From CAXBBB01 sp963793245 (lineage in GTDB: Bacteria; Bacteroidota; Rhodothermia; Rhodothermales; BA12): a stretch of 64,000 nt of DNA. The notes under the pieces are model-generated. The model saw nothing but the letters and a program-made list of their open reading frames with translations. It had not been told where the DNA came from and made no database searches. Shown here piece by piece: positions 62,301 through 64,000 of the stretch. The stretch is taken from the NCBI GenBank assembly GCA_963793245.1, contig CAWBZG010000002.1:1-64000 (forward strand). Reading direction: 5' to 3'. Positions within the stretch are counted from its first letter, which is position 1. Each line of letters begins with the position of its first letter. A program made the translations under genes and the position numbers.

Positions 62301-64000
62301 TGCCAACGGCGACTGGACCGTCGGTGACCTCGCCATCGGCGAGAGCGCCACGCTCGAACTCACGGTCCGCGCCGATGCGGACGGCACGTTCACGAGCATC
62401 GCCCAGGTATCGGCTGCCAATCAGCCCGACGTCGACTCGGCGCCCGCCAACGACGACGGCGACCAGAGCGAAGACGACGAGGCCAAGGCAAGCGTCACGG
62501 TCACGCCTCTGATCGACCTCGAACTGGACGTGACAGCCAGCGCTGCCAACGTCAACGTCGGCGACAACGTCACGCTCACGTTCGATCTCGACAACAACGG
62601 CCCGTCCAACGGCAGCGGCATCACGGTTTTGCCGACGCTCCCCACCGGACTCGTCTACGTGTCCGACACCGGCAACGGCAGCTACGACCCGAACACCGGA
62701 CTGTGGACGGTCGGCAATCTCGCCGCGAGCGGTAACACGCAGCTTCAGATCGTCGTTCGCGTCGAGAAGCCCGGCGCGCTCACGGCGTCGGCCCAGGTCG
62801 CCAGCGCCAACGAAGCGGATGCCGACTCGACGCCCGGCAACGGCATCGCATCGGAAGACGACCAGGACGACGTGACGCTCGGCGGCGTGCAGATCGACCT
62901 GGAAGTCACCAACGAAGTCGTCGGCTCGACCACGCCCGATCTGGGCGACGACGTGACCTTCCGCGTCACGCTCGAAAACGCCGGAGCTTCGGACGCCAGC
63001 GGTGTCACGCTCAAAGACCTGCTCCCGCCGGGCCTGACGTTCGTCAGCGCCAACCCAAGTGTCGGTACCTACGACGAGACGACGGGTATCTGGACGGTCG
63101 GTAACGTGCCGATGGGTCAGAGCGTCACGCTCGATCTCGTCGCCACGGCCACAGTCCCCGGACCGCTGTCGACGACGGCGCAAGTCGCGACGGCCAACGA
63201 GCCGGATGTGGACTCGACGCCGGGCAACGATGTCGCCACCGAAGACGACCAGGACACCGCCCACATCACCGTCGTCGCTGCTGACCTGAGTCTGACCAAA
63301 ACGGTCGACAACGCCAGCCCGAGCGTCGGCGAAGAGATCGTCTACTCGATCGTCGTCACCAACGACGGCCCGAGCAAGGCGACCGGAGTCCAGATCAAGG
63401 ACGAGCTTCCGGCTGGCCTGACGTTCGTCGGCGCCAACGCCTCAAAGGGCAGCTACAACTTCGCCAATCACAAGTGGAACGTGGGTAGCCTCGCCAACGG
63501 CGCGTCGGCCACGCTGCACCTCCGCGCGCTCGTGACGGCTCCGGGATCGCTGACCAACAAGGCTCAGGTGACCCGGTCGAACCAGCCCGATCCCGACTCG
63601 ACGCCGAACAACGACGACGCGAACGAGGACGATCAGGCCAGCGCGCCGATCAACGCGGTTCAGCCCGCCGACCTCTCGCTCGCCAAGTACGCCAGCGACG
63701 CTGCGCCGACCGTCGGTGACGACGTGACGTTCAGCCTCGCACTGACCAACAGCGGCCCAGGATCGGCGACGGGTGTCGTCGTCCAAGACGTGCTCCCGGT
63801 CGGCCTGACGTTTGGCAGCTTCGTCCAGCAGCCGGGATCGGCGAGCTACGACGCCAGCAGCCGCACGATCACGTGGAACGCGCCGGACCTCGCCTACAGC
63901 GGGTCGGACGTTGTCGAGACGCTGACGTACGTCGCCAAGGTCGACTCGGCCAAAGCGCTCGTCAACGTCGCTCAGGTGACCGCATCGGATCAGCCCGATC
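59302..64000 (+). CDS. Secreted DUF11-repeat protein (runs off right edge)
   Basis: Open from GTG 59302 to the window end (over 1,560 codons, partial at 3'). A signal peptide (LCLLLGFFAFAPTADAQ) is followed by an N-terminal domain of about 360 residues (LTLPAGASVVWAGLYWGTRE, TNGWAAWTLVVAYEDPTQPF) typical of DUF11 (TIGR01451) surface proteins. Nine DUF11 modules follow, beginning near 60475, 60961, 61345, 61741, 62122, 62509, 62890, 63280 and 63667. Most begin with (I/A)DL.L and end with D(S).P.N...EDD. The C-terminus, probably with a sorting domain, is outside the window. A later ATG start is not present before the signal peptide. Confidence 0.9.
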   Translation, partial: MPLFSSASRTLATSLCLLLGFFAFAPTADAQIARDFSKRFSANVNGDFAYAANTSLTCDNDANPTNGSLNNTNGNSDAQKALRECERVLAGANPTPERSGEPRNNNFFLQNLDVDNVASTFNSSSSQLTLPAGASVVWAGLYWGTREVSLNNYPNNGAGLPNVKFDLPSTTGYSYVSVDAQQSDADTYTRGYFAEVTALVQQGGAGVYTVADVDAEQRTNGWAAWTLVVAYEDPTQPFRNLSVFDGSGTVNASGGNGNVANITVRPDGFTTPLSGSFRPYVGVVLYDGDKGKPGAGQGDFFSVNGTKLSNAVNPVDDFGNATISMFGVQPINNIPAYANNFSTDVDVLYAENPNSGANLLANGDTGANVTIAGGSGEGISIQVLTFASEIYEPDVTVVKTLRDLNGGQPEAGDVLEYTMVVTNQADAATPDDAKNVILTDAIPANTTYKPGSLTIVTGANVGAKSDGAGNDQAEYSSANKEVVFRLGTGANGSNGGTLAANASTTVRFQVTVNAGVADGTTLFNQAIVGYRKATLGTTNIVSGSNSATTTVGKGTDLSITKTDDADPVLPGGQIVYTLTAKNEGPDAASGATVSDQLPAGVSYVSSTAPAGWATSQSGQSITFTKSTDFASNAQAVFTVKVNVTAPNGTTLENVASISSSTPETNSGNNRARETTQVVRPPEIDLSTTVTADEATPNVGDLVEFTVTLANAAGKDNATGVKGQFVLPAGLTYVSDNGGAATSQSGQTVIIDAGAIAAGASRVVKVVARVTQAGPLKAVAQVTAANEADVDSAPANDDGDQSEDDEAFAIVTGQQADLSLSKMASSATAVVGDDVTFTLRITNDGPSDATGVQVTDKLPAGLAYLSNDSGGSYTANSGVWNVGSVAQGTSKTLKIVARVTKAGANTNSAQVTASDQPDPDSTPGNNDASEDDQASATVGGTQIDLSLTNTVADGTIARGETTTFLVTVRNDGSANATGVSVADAIPAGLTVIGSNPGQGTFANGDWTVGDLAIGESATLELTVRADADGTFTSIAQVSAANQPDVDSAPANDDGDQSEDDEAKASVTVTPLIDLELDVTASAANVNVGDNVTLTFDLDNNGPSNGSGITVLPTLPTGLVYVSDTGNGSYDPNTGLWTVGNLAASGNTQLQIVVRVEKPGALTASAQVASANEADADSTPGNGIASEDDQDDVTLGGVQIDLEVTNEVVGSTTPDLGDDVTFRVTLENAGASDASGVTLKDLLPPGLTFVSANPSVGTYDETTGIWTVGNVPMGQSVTLDLVATATVPGPLSTTAQVATANEPDVDSTPGNDVATEDDQDTAHITVVAADLSLTKTVDNASPSVGEEIVYSIVVTNDGPSKATGVQIKDELPAGLTFVGANASKGSYNFANHKWNVGSLANGASATLHLRALVTAPGSLTNKAQVTRSNQPDPDSTPNNDDANEDDQASAPINAVQPADLSLAKYASDAAPTVGDDVTFSLALTNSGPGSATGVVVQDVLPVGLTFGSFVQQPGSASYDASSRTITWNAPDLAYSGSDVVETLTYVAKVDSAKALVNVAQVTASDQPD

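Noticed and set aside
61750..63264. Minus-strand frame with internal repetition in the DUF11 region
   Set aside because: Its repetition only mirrors the DUF11 modules on the plus strand.
60961..64000. CRISPR-like regular spacing
   Set aside because: The periodicity is about 387 bp and in frame; it is a protein repeat, not short direct repeats with spacers.
1..64000. tRNA, rRNA or riboswitch genes
   Set aside because: I found no tRNA-like TTCGAATCC arm in a cloverleaf context, no rRNA sequence and no recognisable riboswitch; a covariance-model scan was not possible here.

Overview
The window is high-GC DNA from a bacterium of the Bacteroidota/Rhodothermota type (Rhodothermales-like); this is inferred from gene content, not from a marker gene. 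The indicators are several proteins with C-terminal type IX secretion (T9SS) sorting domains, a hybrid two-component system with a Reg_prop/Y_Y_Y sensor, an ECF sigma factor beside a TPR Ser/Thr kinase, DUF11 repeat proteins, and mostly absent Shine-Dalgarno sequences. I saw no rRNA, tRNA or CRISPR array.

Layout. 0-6.3 kb: an envelope/efflux control module. A MacB/LolD-type ABC ATPase, an HlyD-type adaptor and a small secreted protein lie on the minus strand, divergent from an NtrC-type sigma-54 activator and an NtrY-like kinase. 6.4-9.4 kb: a minus-strand stress cluster with two YsnF/AvaK (DUF2382) proteins, a PRC-barrel protein and a membrane-anchored protein. Two of these share a Tyr-rich C-terminal module. 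9.5-12.3 kb: an MhqD/MhqO-like hydrolase and ring-cleaving dioxygenase pair, then a PlsC acyltransferase. 12.4-17.8 kb: three tandem exported amidohydrolases, two without the metal-binding HxH, then a polytopic membrane protein. 17.8-28.4 kb: M20 peptidase, a frameshifted glycosyltransferase, a thioredoxin-fold protein, a cyclase-family lipoprotein, a DEAD-box RNA helicase, an M23-like membrane peptidase, an acyltransferase and an SDR oxidoreductase.

28.4-54.2 kb is a surface-protein region. It has an exported esterase, a small T9SS protein, a giant (about 3,500 residue) FN3/LamG/T9SS protein interrupted by several frameshifts, a divergent hybrid sensor-regulator, housekeeping genes (NTF2-like, DUF2164, YetF-like, glycerol kinase) and a second long T9SS protein with FG-GAP, cohesin-like and dockerin-like parts, also frameshifted. 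Between yetF and glpK lie a broken copy of the glpK start and a fragment resembling an IS1595-family transposase. 54.4-58.2 kb: a Ser/Thr kinase with TPR repeats, an ECF sigma factor and a YfiT/DinB protein. 58.2-64 kb: an exported lipoprotein with an RGG-rich tail and, running off the right edge, a secreted protein with nine DUF11 repeats spaced about 387 bp apart.

The most notable items are the shared Tyr-rich module in the stress cluster, the giant T9SS protein beside its divergent hybrid regulator, the cohesin plus dockerin T9SS protein, the pseudo-amidohydrolase trio, the glpK/IS scar and several families of dispersed palindromic repeats. Single-base frameshifts occur at four or more places; some may be sequence errors, so the split genes should be read with that in mind.
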